A stretch of DNA of 64,000 nucleotides, from assembly GCA_959347315.1 (NCBI GenBank), contig OY365810.1:21171835-21235834 (forward strand), given 5' to 3'. Both the position numbers and the translations under genes were made by a program. The DNA is from Bimastos eiseni. Lineage: Eukaryota; Annelida; Clitellata; Crassiclitellata; Lumbricidae. Under the pieces are notes generated by a model. The model saw nothing but the letters and a program-made list of their open reading frames with translations, made no database searches and was not told the DNA's origin. Positions 9,915 through 18,882 of this stretch are shown here, in pieces. The number at the start of each line of letters is the position of its first letter. The first letter of the stretch is position 1.

Positions 9915-10382
9915 CTATTTTACAGCTGTTAGGTCAAACTCAGTAGTTGTGATGGTTTGCCGCCGGATAGAATTAGTTGTAGAGCCGATAATTAATTCAA
10001 AAGGAATATTACTATTACTGGGACGGTGGCCTACAACAAGAAGTTTATACAGTCCAGCAGGTAATGCGACGGAACCACCGGTGCCTTGGCTTGTAATGCT
10101 CGGCATGCGCATCGGCGATAGCGTCATAACCGTAGAAGCAGAATTAACAGATCGTAGGGTGCTCCTATAAATGTCGCGCGTTTGTATTATTTCGCTTTCG
10201 AAATCAAGATGCGCCTCTGGTACAGCGGCTAATAGCTCAACAGTCGGAGCTGGAACATCATCATAACCCCATCGACCCATTGTCGTCACCCCATCAGCCC
10301 AATTGAGGTGATACTTACCCATATCGGTTTTCCCATTCTGGCGTAGATAAGCGCGAATCTTGAAGTGCATATCGGTCGCCAT
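9915..10382 (-). CDS. Short beta-rich Polinton protein, unknown
   Basis: About 155 codons from the ATG at 10382. The open frame continues upstream, but the extra part overlaps the fibre gene and lacks a better start. The product is rich in T, S, V and aromatic residues and has a C-terminal stretch that looks like beta strands. It contains no membrane segment or Cys-rich motif. It follows the fibre gene by 28 bp on the same strand, so it may be a second spike component or a fibre-associated head protein. I do not recognise its family. Confidence 0.6.
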   Translation of the reverse strand: MATDMHFKIRAYLRQNGKTDMGKYHLNWADGVTTMGRWGYDDVPAPTVELLAAVPEAHLDFESEIIQTRDIYRSTLRSVNSASTVMTLSPMRMPSITSQGTGGSVALPAGLYKLLVVGHRPSNSNIPFELIIGSTTNSIRRQTITTTEFDLTAVK

Positions 10383-10410
10383 GTTACTATACCAACAATA
10401 TAAGAAAAGT

Positions 10411-11571
10411 CTAAATGTTGCGCGTAAATATCTGGAAGTGCGATAGTCCTGGATTGGTAGGCTCAGCGGTAACCACATTTAGCCTGTAAATACTATACGA
10501 TGTACTGGTGGTCACTAAGAATTCTTGTACAGTCGATCCGAGCGGGGCAGTTGATGTTAGTAGTGTGGTAAATGCGCCGCCAGTAGAACCCGCAAGGTTC
10601 CAGCTGGTGATGCGCTCAGTGTTACTAGTTCGACCGCGTAGTCTTATTTTCCAAATCCGTACAGCCGCAGGACATGAAATCTGTATCCAAGCTCCAGCGC
10701 CCGATCCATTCGTCGCCCATTCATTCACACTTGATGCTGGAACCAGCTGGGGAGAAAACGCCATGTATAGTTGGTAGCTCGTACTGAAGAAGCTGCTAGC
10801 GCTGGAAACAAAGCCGGTCTGTGAGGAGTTCGCAGACATCGGTGGTATTTGACCGTCATAGCCTAGAATGGCCAAGGAGTCCACATAGTTTTTAGTAACA
10901 GCATCTTGAGGGTCTACAGGATCGGCGACGCTGGTGATTGTGTTGTTACCCAAGTCGATTGATGTGCTGAACATCGAAGCATAATCAAACAGTGACACAC
11001 CAAATTGACATATGAGTTGGTTGTCGACCATGACCCGAAAACTGCTCCCACTGCTGCGCAGAACAACCCCGCGCGTCTGAGCCGGGTTTGTGGTGTGTCC
11101 TATACTGTTGGTGCTATCCCCCCAAAATAATGTAAATGTTTGTGTAGCACCATTCGTTAAACATCCTAGCTGTCTGTTGATTTCACTTGGAGCAGTCGTA
11201 AAGAGGAGATCGCCGGTCATTGTATCGCCGGTTTTCAATACCCGCAAGGCGTCTTGGGTATCTGCATAATTTTTCGTGGATGCATCTTGGGTGTTTACAG
11301 GATTCGCGACGCCAGTTATCGCGTTCCCGCCCATTACCAACGCACCAGTCATCGTATCACCGGTCTTGAGCACGCGCAAGGCATCCTGTCCATCGACGTA
11401 GGTCTTACTAACCCCACCGCCTGCTAAAACGGAGTCTTTAGTGGCCGCATCGGAGCCATCTTCAGGATCACCGACGTTTTCAATCCGCAATCCTGAGGCA
11501 TTCCACGGCGGTGATGGACCATATCCACTAGCTAAGCGATTACTGAAGTATCCCGGCCCCCAAAGACTCAT
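10411..11571 (-). CDS. Fibre/spike-like protein with phage tail-fibre-type repeats
   Basis: A 386-aa protein. The N-terminal half carries repeats of the phage tail-fibre kind: two copies of DALRVLKTGDTMTG (about residues 63-76 and 108-121), and three copies of a V/T-x-(D/N)P ... DA-x-TK-(N/D)-Y/S-V/A-D type unit around residues 33-45, 88-104 and 213-230. The C-terminal 150 residues look like a discoidin/galactose-binding-like domain, with a GAWIQI strand, a KIRLRGR strand, a SWNLAGS segment and a terminal FQIF. This architecture suggests a trimeric fibre ending in a glycan- or protein-binding head. Its start overlaps the penton stop (ATGA), so fibre and penton are probably co-expressed and attached at the capsid vertices. 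No host homologue is evident. Confidence 0.75.
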   Translation of the reverse strand: MSLWGPGYFSNRLASGYGPSPPWNASGLRIENVGDPEDGSDAATKDSVLAGGGVSKTYVDGQDALRVLKTGDTMTGALVMGGNAITGVANPVNTQDASTKNYADTQDALRVLKTGDTMTGDLLFTTAPSEINRQLGCLTNGATQTFTLFWGDSTNSIGHTTNPAQTRGVVLRSSGSSFRVMVDNQLICQFGVSLFDYASMFSTSIDLGNNTITSVADPVDPQDAVTKNYVDSLAILGYDGQIPPMSANSSQTGFVSSASSFFSTSYQLYMAFSPQLVPASSVNEWATNGSGAGAWIQISCPAAVRIWKIRLRGRTSNTERITSWNLAGSTGGAFTTLLTSTAPLGSTVQEFLVTTSTSYSIYRLNVVTAEPTNPGLSHFQIFTRNI

Positions 11572-12269
11572 TGATGCTTTTCTACAACTTCGAGTGTTAC
11601 AGAAAAAGGTTGTGTGAATGTAGATATGTCTGTACTACTACCGTCTAATATACGCACGGTTAGTTCTTGAATGCTACCACCACGAAGTCGCCGGAATTGG
11701 GGCTTCTCGAAAGTGACCGTGCGCGACTCACCGTATGATTCGCCTGAAGTAGGAATGACACGCAGAAGCGTACTCTGACGACCATTCAGAACACTACCGG
11801 TAGTATTGATCTGCTCGAGGTGGACGTACAGATTACGGTTGTTGAAGAATCCAGGTGTTGAAGTCGCAATGTACGCACCGGCGCCTATCCATCCACCTGC
11901 GTTAAACCCCCATATCGTTGCGGTCGATGCCAGGTCTAGCTGATAGTTAGCATCAGTAAGAGTTAGCGTAACTCTCCCAGTGGCATGATTTACCTTCGCA
12001 CTGAAACCAGGCATCACGACCGAGACAACAGCCTCGAGAGTGTCGACATTATAGTATCCATCGGGCACTGTAACGTTTGTTGGTGCCCCAGCGCTAGTTG
12101 GGCGAGTTAAGAAGACATTATTACCGAGCGCGGCTGAGATATTATACCAACCCGTGACGTATGTGATTTCGCGAAGACCAACGCGTTTATGCCCACATAT
12201 ATTGTCGATATTATACTCTAACGCGACTGCTTCGCCAACCAAACTGCTCAACACATGAAATTGCGCCAT
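11568..12269 (-). CDS. Minor capsid protein (penton, single jelly roll)
   Basis: A 233-aa protein starting at the ATG at 12269. It has the features of the Polinton penton protein: an N-terminal region, multiple beta-strand segments, and a C-terminal signature in which YGES is followed by V-T-F-E-K-P-Q-F-R-R-L and an ELTVRILDG strand. Pentons form pentamers at icosahedral vertices beside the major capsid protein encoded at 13711-14988. The frame is intact. The stop overlaps the ATG of the fibre gene by 4 bp, which fits a vertex-and-spike gene pair. Regulation cannot be read from the 39-bp gap upstream. Confidence 0.88.
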   Translation of the reverse strand: MAQFHVLSSLVGEAVALEYNIDNICGHKRVGLREITYVTGWYNISAALGNNVFLTRPTSAGAPTNVTVPDGYYNVDTLEAVVSVVMPGFSAKVNHATGRVTLTLTDANYQLDLASTATIWGFNAGGWIGAGAYIATSTPGFFNNRNLYVHLEQINTTGSVLNGRQSTLLRVIPTSGESYGESRTVTFEKPQFRRLRGGSIQELTVRILDGSSTDISTFTQPFSVTLEVVEKHQ

Positions 12270-12308
12270 TTAGATATCAACCCTCTCTCAAGCCTCCAAT
12301 TCAAGAAC

Positions 12309-13648
12309 TTAGTTCCGCTTAAAGTGGCGTTCTTTTACCCACATACCCACGGCAACAACAAGCGCTACGACGAGTGCCCACAGATGTTCCGCAAGCCATG
12401 CAGCGACACCACCAACAGTTTTTAGGAGCCAAGAAACGGCTGCACCTATAATACCAGGCAAGGCTGCAGCGGCTTTTCCGGCGAGAGCCTTCAGCCATTC
12501 GCCAAGCTTCTGGAGCTGAATTTTAAGCCACTCTTTTGCGCCACTCGGGTCGGGTTTAGGCTTAGGTGGATCTGGCTTAGCTGGATCTGGTTTAGGTGGA
12601 TCTGGTTTAGGTGTAGGCTTTGGAGGAAGCGGTTTAGTAGCAGCACCGAGGAAATTAGTGATGGAAAGGACAATCGTCGATATGATGAAACCAAGCGCAG
12701 TTATGAGGCTTGCGATCGTAACGCCCTGCTCGCGAAATAAAGTCCTAATTCTATCGCCAAGTGTTGTATCCGAGTTAAGAACGTAGTCAATCGTCTCGCG
12801 TATGTTGGTTATTTGATTCCGTAGTTGCCCATCGAGGGTGGCTAGAATCTCACGCTGACCGGCGAGCTGATCTTGATACTCTTTCAGATTCTTTATCTCA
12901 GTTTCTCTTAGGGACGGACTGAGGTCATCCCTCGCTAGTTTTCTTTCTACGTTCGCAACATGGGCCTCCAACTCAACTATTTTAGCCTGTGTATCAGTTT
13001 TAGCACCTCGAATACGTTGTAAAGATTTGTCTAGGCCTAGAAGCTCACGTATTGGCAATCCATCTGTGTTGGTTCCTACAGACTGAACAAAGTCCTTAAT
13101 CACAGTGTCTGTGACACCGGCTGCTTCTTCAAGGTTGTCAGGGCGCAGCAATGGAATGCGCTCTCTTGCTGTAGTTAACAGTTGTTTTTGCTCTGCGGAA
13201 AGCTTCGACGAGGATTTATATCCCAGAGCCTCAAGCAGTTGTGATCCGCCTACCCCGAGCGATTTGGCGACAGTGCCGGATGCCAGAAATTTTTGTGGAT
13301 TTTGGCTCGACGTGAGTCGTATCCAATTCTTTCCCCACTTAACATAATGCGTTCCATCCTTTTTTCCGTGAATTCTAGATTTTGGTGGTTCTTCGTGAAA
13401 CCAGCCTTGCGGCGTGTGGCATCGAATTCGGCAACACGCTGCTCAGTTTCCGTACGCGACGCGACTTCTTCTCGTGTCCAACCGCTCGGAATCTCTTCTC
13501 CGGACGCCCATGCAGGCATTTCGCTGGGCAGTTCGGTTGTTCCAGTCTCAGCTTCGGTGTTGAGCTCTGTCTCATCCTCAACATCGTTACCATAGTCATA
13601 GTCATCCTCACCCGGACGGCCAAACTCGCCCATCTCAAACTCAGCCAT
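12309..13648 (-). pseudogene. Coiled-coil membrane protein, frameshifted (or recoded)
   Basis: The reading starts at the ATG at 13648 with an acidic N-terminal region (D/E/Y-rich). That frame closes at 13250. A second frame, open from upstream of about 13350 down to 12309, encodes a long coiled coil (heptad-like, E/Q/R-rich), a conserved TLFREQGVTIAS segment, a hydrophobic helix, a proline-rich PKPDP hinge, and two more hydrophobic helices near the C-terminus. The frames meet at a run of six T at 13360-13365 (A6 on the coding strand). A one-base indel or a -1 slip there would link them. Polintons usually carry this protein as one reading frame of about 450 residues. It is probably a virion membrane or core protein, but its function is unknown. 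Confidence 0.8.
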
Positions 13649-13710
13649 AGTTTATCGTATTAAAGAGATGTTTTAGAACGCATATACGTGATACATACAT
13701 CACCTTTAAC
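13649..13710. promoter_or_regulatory. Divergent intergenic region, coiled-coil gene / MCP
   Basis: Only 62 bp separate two divergent start codons (13648 on - and 13711 on +). It must hold at least the proximal parts of both promoters. It is AT-rich with no clear TATA box; ATACGTGATACATAC is the most structured part. Confidence 0.4.
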
Positions 13711-14988
13711 ATGGCTGCATATGGCAATAAGCTCGACCCGTACCGATCAATGCGCCGCGCGCTCGGCGCCAAGGGTATCCGATCATCCGACGTGGTGACA
13801 AACAATCCTTCGACAATCGATCAAACTCAGATGCTGACCGTGCGTTTTCCAAATCTCGGACACGACGATGTGATTGTACCAGGAAGTGCGCGAGCTGCGT
13901 TTACCATTACACTAACCAACGGTACTGGCACCCCAGACGCTAACCGTACTATAGTAAACAATCTAGGACGCGCAATCGTAAAGAAAATAAGCATTAAGCT
14001 GGAAGGTGATGAAGTTTACTGTCTCGACGACGCCGACCGTTATCTCTGCTACCGGGATCTCTGGCTAACGGATAAGGAACGCACCAATTCGTCCTATCAA
14101 GGCATTCAGAACACAAACACTGGGCGAATACGCATTGGAGCTGGTAACGCTGTTGCAGCGACCCAACCCGATGCGAGTATCGCGGCTGCGTATGGAAATA
14201 GATTCTTCGTGCCTTTGGATTTCGAACTACTAACTGACCACATGCCCTTCTATCAATCCGGTCTTACTGATCGCCTCTCATTCGAACTGACCTTCAACGA
14301 TTATGGCCAGGTCGTCGTCAGCGCGAACAATACCGCGACTTACCAGATCAGTAACATAGCACTGGAGTTTGACAAGGTGACGCACAGCGAACTCGCTCGC
14401 TCGGTTCGTATGCAGTATTCAGGACAGATCGCAATCCTCTACACTCGAGTCCTTCGCCATCGTAAAATCGTTTTCAATAAATCAGATGTTACCTGGAACA
14501 TAAACCTTAATACACCAGCGAGATCTCTCAAGGGTGTATTGCTTCTCTTTGAAGACCCCGCAGCCGGTGCGATGGGGCCAGCCTTCGGGCGCAACAGTGA
14601 GAGTTACTACAACCCGCTTATTAACAAGGTTCAGGTGACGGTAGAGGGTATACCCAACCAGTTGTACGCCCAGGGATTGCTCCCATACCAGCATTGGGAC
14701 GATATATTCAAGGGATTTGCGCGTGAATACCTCAAAGACGCCGAACTGCCGGCAATTGATCAGACAAAATTCTTTCAGACCAACTACGGGCTTTGGTTAG
14801 ACTTCCGTACCAGTGACGACCAGACAGTCCACGGATCTGGGAAACGAATCGAGAACGCTTCTGAGGGTATAACCTTACAGCTAGATAAGACTGCACAGGC
14901 GGCTGGTGTACTTAATTGCTATGTTTACCTGCTAATGGATGCTCAGTTGAATATTGGCAATGGAAAGTTTATATCATGTTTATGGTAA
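13711..14988 (+). CDS. Major capsid protein (double jelly roll)
   Basis: A 425-aa protein, intact from ATG to stop. I recognise it as the Polinton double jelly-roll major capsid protein: an early region ending in a TMLTVRFPNLG-type strand, a first beta barrel (about residues 30-230) and a second barrel (about 240-420), with the family-like ending DAQLN-I-NGKF. It forms pseudo-hexameric trimers that build the icosahedral shell, with the penton (11568-12269) at the vertices. It heads the rightward late block and overlaps or abuts the packaging ATPase gene. Preservation of the whole frame contrasts with the broken polymerase. Confidence 0.93.
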   Translation: MAAYGNKLDPYRSMRRALGAKGIRSSDVVTNNPSTIDQTQMLTVRFPNLGHDDVIVPGSARAAFTITLTNGTGTPDANRTIVNNLGRAIVKKISIKLEGDEVYCLDDADRYLCYRDLWLTDKERTNSSYQGIQNTNTGRIRIGAGNAVAATQPDASIAAAYGNRFFVPLDFELLTDHMPFYQSGLTDRLSFELTFNDYGQVVVSANNTATYQISNIALEFDKVTHSELARSVRMQYSGQIAILYTRVLRHRKIVFNKSDVTWNINLNTPARSLKGVLLLFEDPAAGAMGPAFGRNSESYYNPLINKVQVTVEGIPNQLYAQGLLPYQHWDDIFKGFAREYLKDAELPAIDQTKFFQTNYGLWLDFRTSDDQTVHGSGKRIENASEGITLQLDKTAQAAGVLNCYVYLLMDAQLNIGNGKFISCLW

Positions 14989-14989
14989 C

Positions 14990-15622
14990 ATGTCGTCGCT
15001 ACCGATATCTCTACCATTAGATCCACACTCGGCCATTATTTGTGGGCAAACGGGCTGTGGAAAAACCCAGTATATACTCGATGCGCTTCTCAACCCAGAG
15101 ACTGGCTACTATCGTGGAGTTTTCGAGCATGTATTTTTCCTATGCCCAACTTTGCCTTTTAATAGCACTTACCACGAGCGGTCGTGGCTCTGGCGCGGCC
15201 CCCATGCCTACCGCTTCTATTTTATAGACCCCGGTGAGCGGCTGCATGAATGGCTACGCCTTCTCTATAAGCTGTTTGCGGGTTCGCCGACGTCGTACGT
15301 CCTGGACGATCTCGCTGCGAGTAAAGCCCTGACAAAAAAGAAGGATATGCTTTCTGAGCTCGCCTTTTCTGGCCGGCACGCGAAACAGAGTGTGTGGGTG
15401 CTAACACAGAAATACAATTCAGTTGGGAAGGATCTTCGGGAACAGACAAAGTGGGTCTGTCTGTTCCACTGTAAAGACCGTTTCTCATTTGCGGATGCGC
15501 TTGATGAGAACAATGTTGTACCTAACGAGCTTCGCACGTCGCTTAGCACCCGTTTAGCAGCAACTAAGCATGCTAAGCTTTTGTTAAAGACAGACCAACC
15601 AGTTGAATATCACATCTGCTGA
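14990..15622 (+). CDS. FtsK/HerA-type (A32-like) DNA packaging ATPase
   Basis: About 210 residues from the ATG at 14990, one base past the MCP stop. An in-frame ATG at 14960, overlapping the MCP end, is the alternative. The Walker A motif GQTGCGKT lies at residues 19-26 and the Walker B motif VLDD at 104-107. A sensor-like strand ending in TQ follows at about 136-140. These are the motifs of the packaging ATPases of double jelly-roll viruses and Polintons, which pump the element DNA into the preformed capsid. The domain is compact, as usual for this lineage, and the frame is intact. Confidence 0.92.
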   Translation: MSSLPISLPLDPHSAIICGQTGCGKTQYILDALLNPETGYYRGVFEHVFFLCPTLPFNSTYHERSWLWRGPHAYRFYFIDPGERLHEWLRLLYKLFAGSPTSYVLDDLAASKALTKKKDMLSELAFSGRHAKQSVWVLTQKYNSVGKDLREQTKWVCLFHCKDRFSFADALDENNVVPNELRTSLSTRLAATKHAKLLLKTDQPVEYHIC

Positions 15623-15627
15623 GCAAG

Positions 15628-16338
15628 ATGGAGACGACTATTCTATATATAATCATTAGCCTGCAAATTTTTACGCTAGGATGTTTGATATACGGAGCAT
15701 ATATCTATATTAGAGCCAGGCGTGTTATACGCATACTAGCTACAAAGATGGACTGTGACGATCTTTTGGAGCAACTTTTACAAGAGGCACCTTCGGTGGA
15801 GCGAGTACCCACACCAGCCGCCGCTGGACAAAACTCGGATGAGGTGGCTAAAAAACGCGCACGGCTGGCCGCTTTAGCCGCTGGAGGGCAGTTAAAAATG
15901 ATCTTCAAGGGAGGGCCCCTGAGCGCCGAACGGGTCGACCAGATGACGAACGAAGAAATTAATGAGGCCCATGCTCGATATGAAGCGCGTCTTGGCACTG
16001 CAATGTCAAAGTCTCTGGGTAGTAGCCTTTTACGTCTTTATGCCTCCGCAGCCGCGATGTTGTTACCTCTGCCGGCTGAGCGTCAACCGATACTAGTAGC
16101 AGACCTTGAAGAGGACCCGTTCGTATCAGCAGCTTTAAGCAGTGCTTGCTGTGAGCTATACTACCGCTATGGTATGTACTTGGCACCGCTAACCGCGGCT
16201 ATTACTACTGCAAAGCATTGTGATTGGACTATTAAAGACGCGCCGCGAGAAGTATATACAGATGGAGATGCAAGTCGACGACACCCCGAGCGACCCGACA
16301 ATGTTAATGGAGAAACCTCCCAAAACGAAGGACCCTAA
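15628..16338 (+). CDS. Polinton conserved protein with N-terminal membrane segment
   Basis: A 236-aa ORF starting 5 bp after the ATPase stop. The first 30 residues form a hydrophobic helix (I/L/Y-rich) followed by RAR, a plausible membrane anchor. The family-like part begins at the internal Met at residue 41 (MDCDDLLEQLLQEAP), so the true start may be 15748. Then come a KKRARLAALAAGG segment and an alpha-helical region with a YRYGMYLAPL stretch. It is common in Polintons next to MCP and ATPase, with no known activity. The 3' end overlaps the next ORF in another frame. Confidence 0.72.
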   Translation: METTILYIIISLQIFTLGCLIYGAYIYIRARRVIRILATKMDCDDLLEQLLQEAPSVERVPTPAAAGQNSDEVAKKRARLAALAAGGQLKMIFKGGPLSAERVDQMTNEEINEAHARYEARLGTAMSKSLGSSLLRLYASAAAMLLPLPAERQPILVADLEEDPFVSAALSSACCELYYRYGMYLAPLTAAITTAKHCDWTIKDAPREVYTDGDASRRHPERPDNVNGETSQNEGP

Positions 16339-16696
16339 AAAGCAGGAAGCTGGCCGATTGGGTGCTGCGGCGCGTAAGGCTAAGGAGAAGCGCCTGATAG
16401 AATTATTAACCGCAGAAAAAGAGAGAGTGTATAGTGAGGCCGATGAAACATCATCTGCACCACCACCAATTACAGACCCACAGCCAAACGCAGACCCGCC
16501 GTCACACCCGAGGCAGAAACTTGGCACAAATGATTGGGTTGCAGCTATTGGTCTGGCCATACTTCTTGCAGGGGTTTTATGGTTTAAGCCTTATGCTAAA
16601 GCGTCACTGGGCACATCAACTCGTACGTCTCAGGAAGTACCACCACCCGTAAACGTGGCACCACGTCAAACTCGCAACGTATTCGACATGGAATAA
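16262..16696 (+). CDS. Small basic single-pass membrane protein
   Basis: About 144 residues from the ATG at 16262, overlapping the end of the preceding gene by 77 bp. The N-terminal half is charged and helical (KKxDPKKQEAGRLGAAARKAKEKR). A proline-rich linker follows, then one transmembrane helix (about residues 90-107, W-V-A-A-I-G-L-A-I-L-L-A-G), and a short P/T/R-rich tail. The protein type recurs in Polintons at this position. It may be a virion membrane or DNA-binding component; the function is unproven. Confidence 0.65.
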   Translation: MEMQVDDTPSDPTMLMEKPPKTKDPKKQEAGRLGAAARKAKEKRLIELLTAEKERVYSEADETSSAPPPITDPQPNADPPSHPRQKLGTNDWVAAIGLAILLAGVLWFKPYAKASLGTSTRTSQEVPPPVNVAPRQTRNVFDME

Positions 16697-16799
16697 TCCT
16701 CTATTAGAGATAGACACTGTTTTTAAATATATAAATGGTACTTGGCTTCGTTGCAGCTATAGCAACAAACGTGGTTGGTAATCATATATATACGACAAC
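16697..16799 (+). promoter_or_regulatory. Putative promoter with TATA-like boxes
   Basis: This 103-bp gap holds AAATATATAAATGG around 16725-16737 and a second TATA-like run around 16783-16792, ahead of the ATG at 16800. The first is about 65 bases upstream, a workable TATA position. Confidence 0.35.
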
Positions 16800-17081
16800 A
16801 TGGCAACTCCCCCAACTCCTTACGCAAAAGATTATGGTAACCTAGCTTACCACGCGGCCGTTGTTGGCGGTCTCACCTTGGTCTATAACATGATTCTGAA
16901 GAAGGTGTTGAAAATGAAACCGGCCGACCTCGGCAAACTCGACTTTGAAGATTCTGGCGATGTGGACGAAAGACATGCTCGTGAAGCAGGGCATGCCCGA
17001 CGACATCATCAAGAGATAGTGATCGTACAATTGTACAAATACTATGGATATGCTATACTATGGCTGTGGCTTTTGGCATGA
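16800..17081 (+). pseudogene. Small membrane protein, truncated by internal deletion/frameshift
   Basis: The ORF starts with ATG and encodes a hydrophobic N-terminal part (AYHAAVVGGLTL...) and a KMKPADLGKLDFED segment. After about residue 52 the frame turns into low-quality sequence (ERHAREAGHARRHH). In the +1 frame an open run from 16960 to the stop at 17017-17019 encodes a sensible charged tail (MWTKDMLVKQ...DDIIK). This suggests that a short stretch between the two parts was lost and the frame shifted. The intact protein would be about 80-90 residues. The out-of-frame extension overlaps the next gene. Confidence 0.65.
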
Positions 17082-17500
17082 TGATCGGCTCGGCCGTGGC
17101 CAATGCGGCGGCATTCATCGGCGGAAACGCAATATACGGCCTCGTTAATAAATCAGGGTCCGCGGAGGAGATGGCTCGCCACAACAGAGCTACAGAAGAC
17201 CTCCAGCATGCTCAAGCGGAATGGGCACAAAAACGTCAAGCACGGCTCGACTATCTCAACGATCAGTTGCGACGGGAAGCACAGGCCGAGACACTTTACA
17301 ACGATGAAACCGAAGCGATGCGTATATACTATGAGGTGACCGGCGGTGACCAACAGAAGCAGAAAGATATTCCAGATGTTGGAAATGAGCCTACGCTCGA
17401 CGAGTTCTATCAACCTAGCGAAGAGCAAAAAAAGTACGAGCTCATCTTCCTCGCTGGTGGCATCGGCCTCAGCGGGTGGCTCGCTTTCAAGTATCTGTAG
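17060..17500 (+). CDS. Polinton conserved membrane/coiled-coil protein
   Basis: A 146-aa protein starting at the ATG at 17060. An N-terminal hydrophobic segment (AVAFGMMIGSAVANAAAF) is followed by a long charged helix (residues about 35-85, rich in A, E, Q, R), a linker with P-T-L-D-E-F-Y, and a C-terminal hydrophobic segment (IFLAGGIGLSGWLAF). This two-ended hydrophobic layout with a central helix recurs in Polintons at this locus. It ends 5 bp from the convergent gene on the other strand. No enzymatic motif is visible. Confidence 0.68.
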   Translation: MAVAFGMMIGSAVANAAAFIGGNAIYGLVNKSGSAEEMARHNRATEDLQHAQAEWAQKRQARLDYLNDQLRREAQAETLYNDETEAMRIYYEVTGGDQQKQKDIPDVGNEPTLDEFYQPSEEQKKYELIFLAGGIGLSGWLAFKYL

Positions 17501-17505
17501 TATTC

Positions 17506-18882
17506 CTATTTGTATAGGAAATAATACGCCAGTCCGGCACCAACGGCTGCGACCGTGATCGCTGTCTTTGTGCTTTCATGATCTTGTGTGTTTGGCGCTC
17601 CGCTCGAGGGGACGGTAGGAGGGGGTGTCGGTGTGTCATGCGGGGGGTTGAAACCTGGGTCGACATTTTTTGTGGGTGGTGGATCTACCTTACCCTTTTC
17701 AACTGGCGGCGCAGGCGGGGGCTTCGTGGTGTTAATATAAGCGTTTATACCTAAATTCACGCTGTCGTCGTCTACGGCAACCTCGAACACGTCGTTGTAC
17801 CACTCAATCTTACCAATCAGCAGATTCATGTCACTCGGGATTAAATTCAACCCACCACCTACCACATAATCGAGTTTTGACCTGGCATACTTTAGAACCT
17901 TCTCATAATCTTTTCTATGCTGCTCACTGCGGTCGTCCGGCGCGCCGATCTTCATCTCCACGTTAGCGACGAACTGCGACTGGGCAGTAAATGCATTACC
18001 ATCCACACCTATAATCGAACTGCCGATATCACCCTGCACGCCGAGGATGGTTGAAACGTACGCTTGCACCGAATCATTGATACGTACCAGACCTGCATGA
18101 GTTAACCCCTGGCCTTTATCGAGCATGCTCCAGACAAAACCGTTACTGACTTCTTGTTTTGTGATGTAGTTATCTTCCTGGCTTAAGTAATCGAGTCGAC
18201 CCTTTTCGCTGTTGAGTTCACCGTTAAATAAATCACGGTTTGGTGAATAATTCCCATAGTTCACCCATGTATCGGTATTGAAACGATACCACGAGGTGTG
18301 TGTGTTGCCTAAGCCGTTTGATGCCATGCGATTTTGGCCAAGGTGGCACGCGGCCGCTGCCTGATTGTAGTCAACCCCAAATTCACCGCAGATGGCTTGA
18401 TAAACATGTTTATCGATGCTGTTGTTGAAGGCGTCCCAGTTTGGGCGTGTAGGAAGGGGGCACGTCATCTCTTTAAGAATTCTTCTGGTCTGAAAGTAGA
18501 CGTGGAAGCGAAACAGTGAACGAAGCATGGCTGGCAATGTTTCATTGAGTAGGTGATCTTTCACCGATACTCCACATCCAGCCGTTGCACACCAAAGAGC
18601 GAACTGGAGCTGGTTCTGCCAAAACTGCATGGGGTTGCTACTCCATGCATCAATGATGGCTTGCGTCGTGACGTGTGGTAGAATGTAGCTCTGCGTCAGA
18701 TCAAACCATATCGTCTTGAAGGAGTCCTTATCGCTTACATATACCTCCTGCGACTTAAGCAAGGCCGCGATCTTGGCTCTCTCATCCTTTGTGTATTCGA
18801 AGACGGTACCAAGGGGGTAGCGCACTGTTGCGTTATACCTCGAGTACTGTGGGATCGGCATTGTTATGAATACAAGTGCCAT
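17506..18882 (-). CDS. Polinton conserved 458-aa protein with C-terminal membrane anchor
   Basis: Starts at the ATG at 18882, and the frame is intact. The N-terminal two thirds form a globular region with recognisable Polinton-type segments (RYPLGTVFEYTKDER, KSQEVYVSDKDSFKTIW, FALWCATAGCGVS). A proline/threonine-rich linker (about residues 380-435) and a terminal hydrophobic helix (AVGAGLAYYFLY) follow. The design suggests a protein anchored in an internal membrane or attached to the capsid by its tail. I recognise it as widespread in animal Polintons but of unknown function. A TATATAA-like box on its strand lies about 40 bases before the start. Confidence 0.78.
   Translation of the reverse strand: MALVFITMPIPQYSRYNATVRYPLGTVFEYTKDERAKIAALLKSQEVYVSDKDSFKTIWFDLTQSYILPHVTTQAIIDAWSSNPMQFWQNQLQFALWCATAGCGVSVKDHLLNETLPAMLRSLFRFHVYFQTRRILKEMTCPLPTRPNWDAFNNSIDKHVYQAICGEFGVDYNQAAAACHLGQNRMASNGLGNTHTSWYRFNTDTWVNYGNYSPNRDLFNGELNSEKGRLDYLSQEDNYITKQEVSNGFVWSMLDKGQGLTHAGLVRINDSVQAYVSTILGVQGDIGSSIIGVDGNAFTAQSQFVANVEMKIGAPDDRSEQHRKDYEKVLKYARSKLDYVVGGGLNLIPSDMNLLIGKIEWYNDVFEVAVDDDSVNLGINAYINTTKPPPAPPVEKGKVDPPPTKNVDPGFNPPHDTPTPPPTVPSSGAPNTQDHESTKTAITVAAVGAGLAYYFLYK

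Noticed and set aside
12491..12694. 67-codon minus-strand ORF inside the coiled-coil gene
   Set aside because: It is an alternate-frame shadow of the proline-rich linker.
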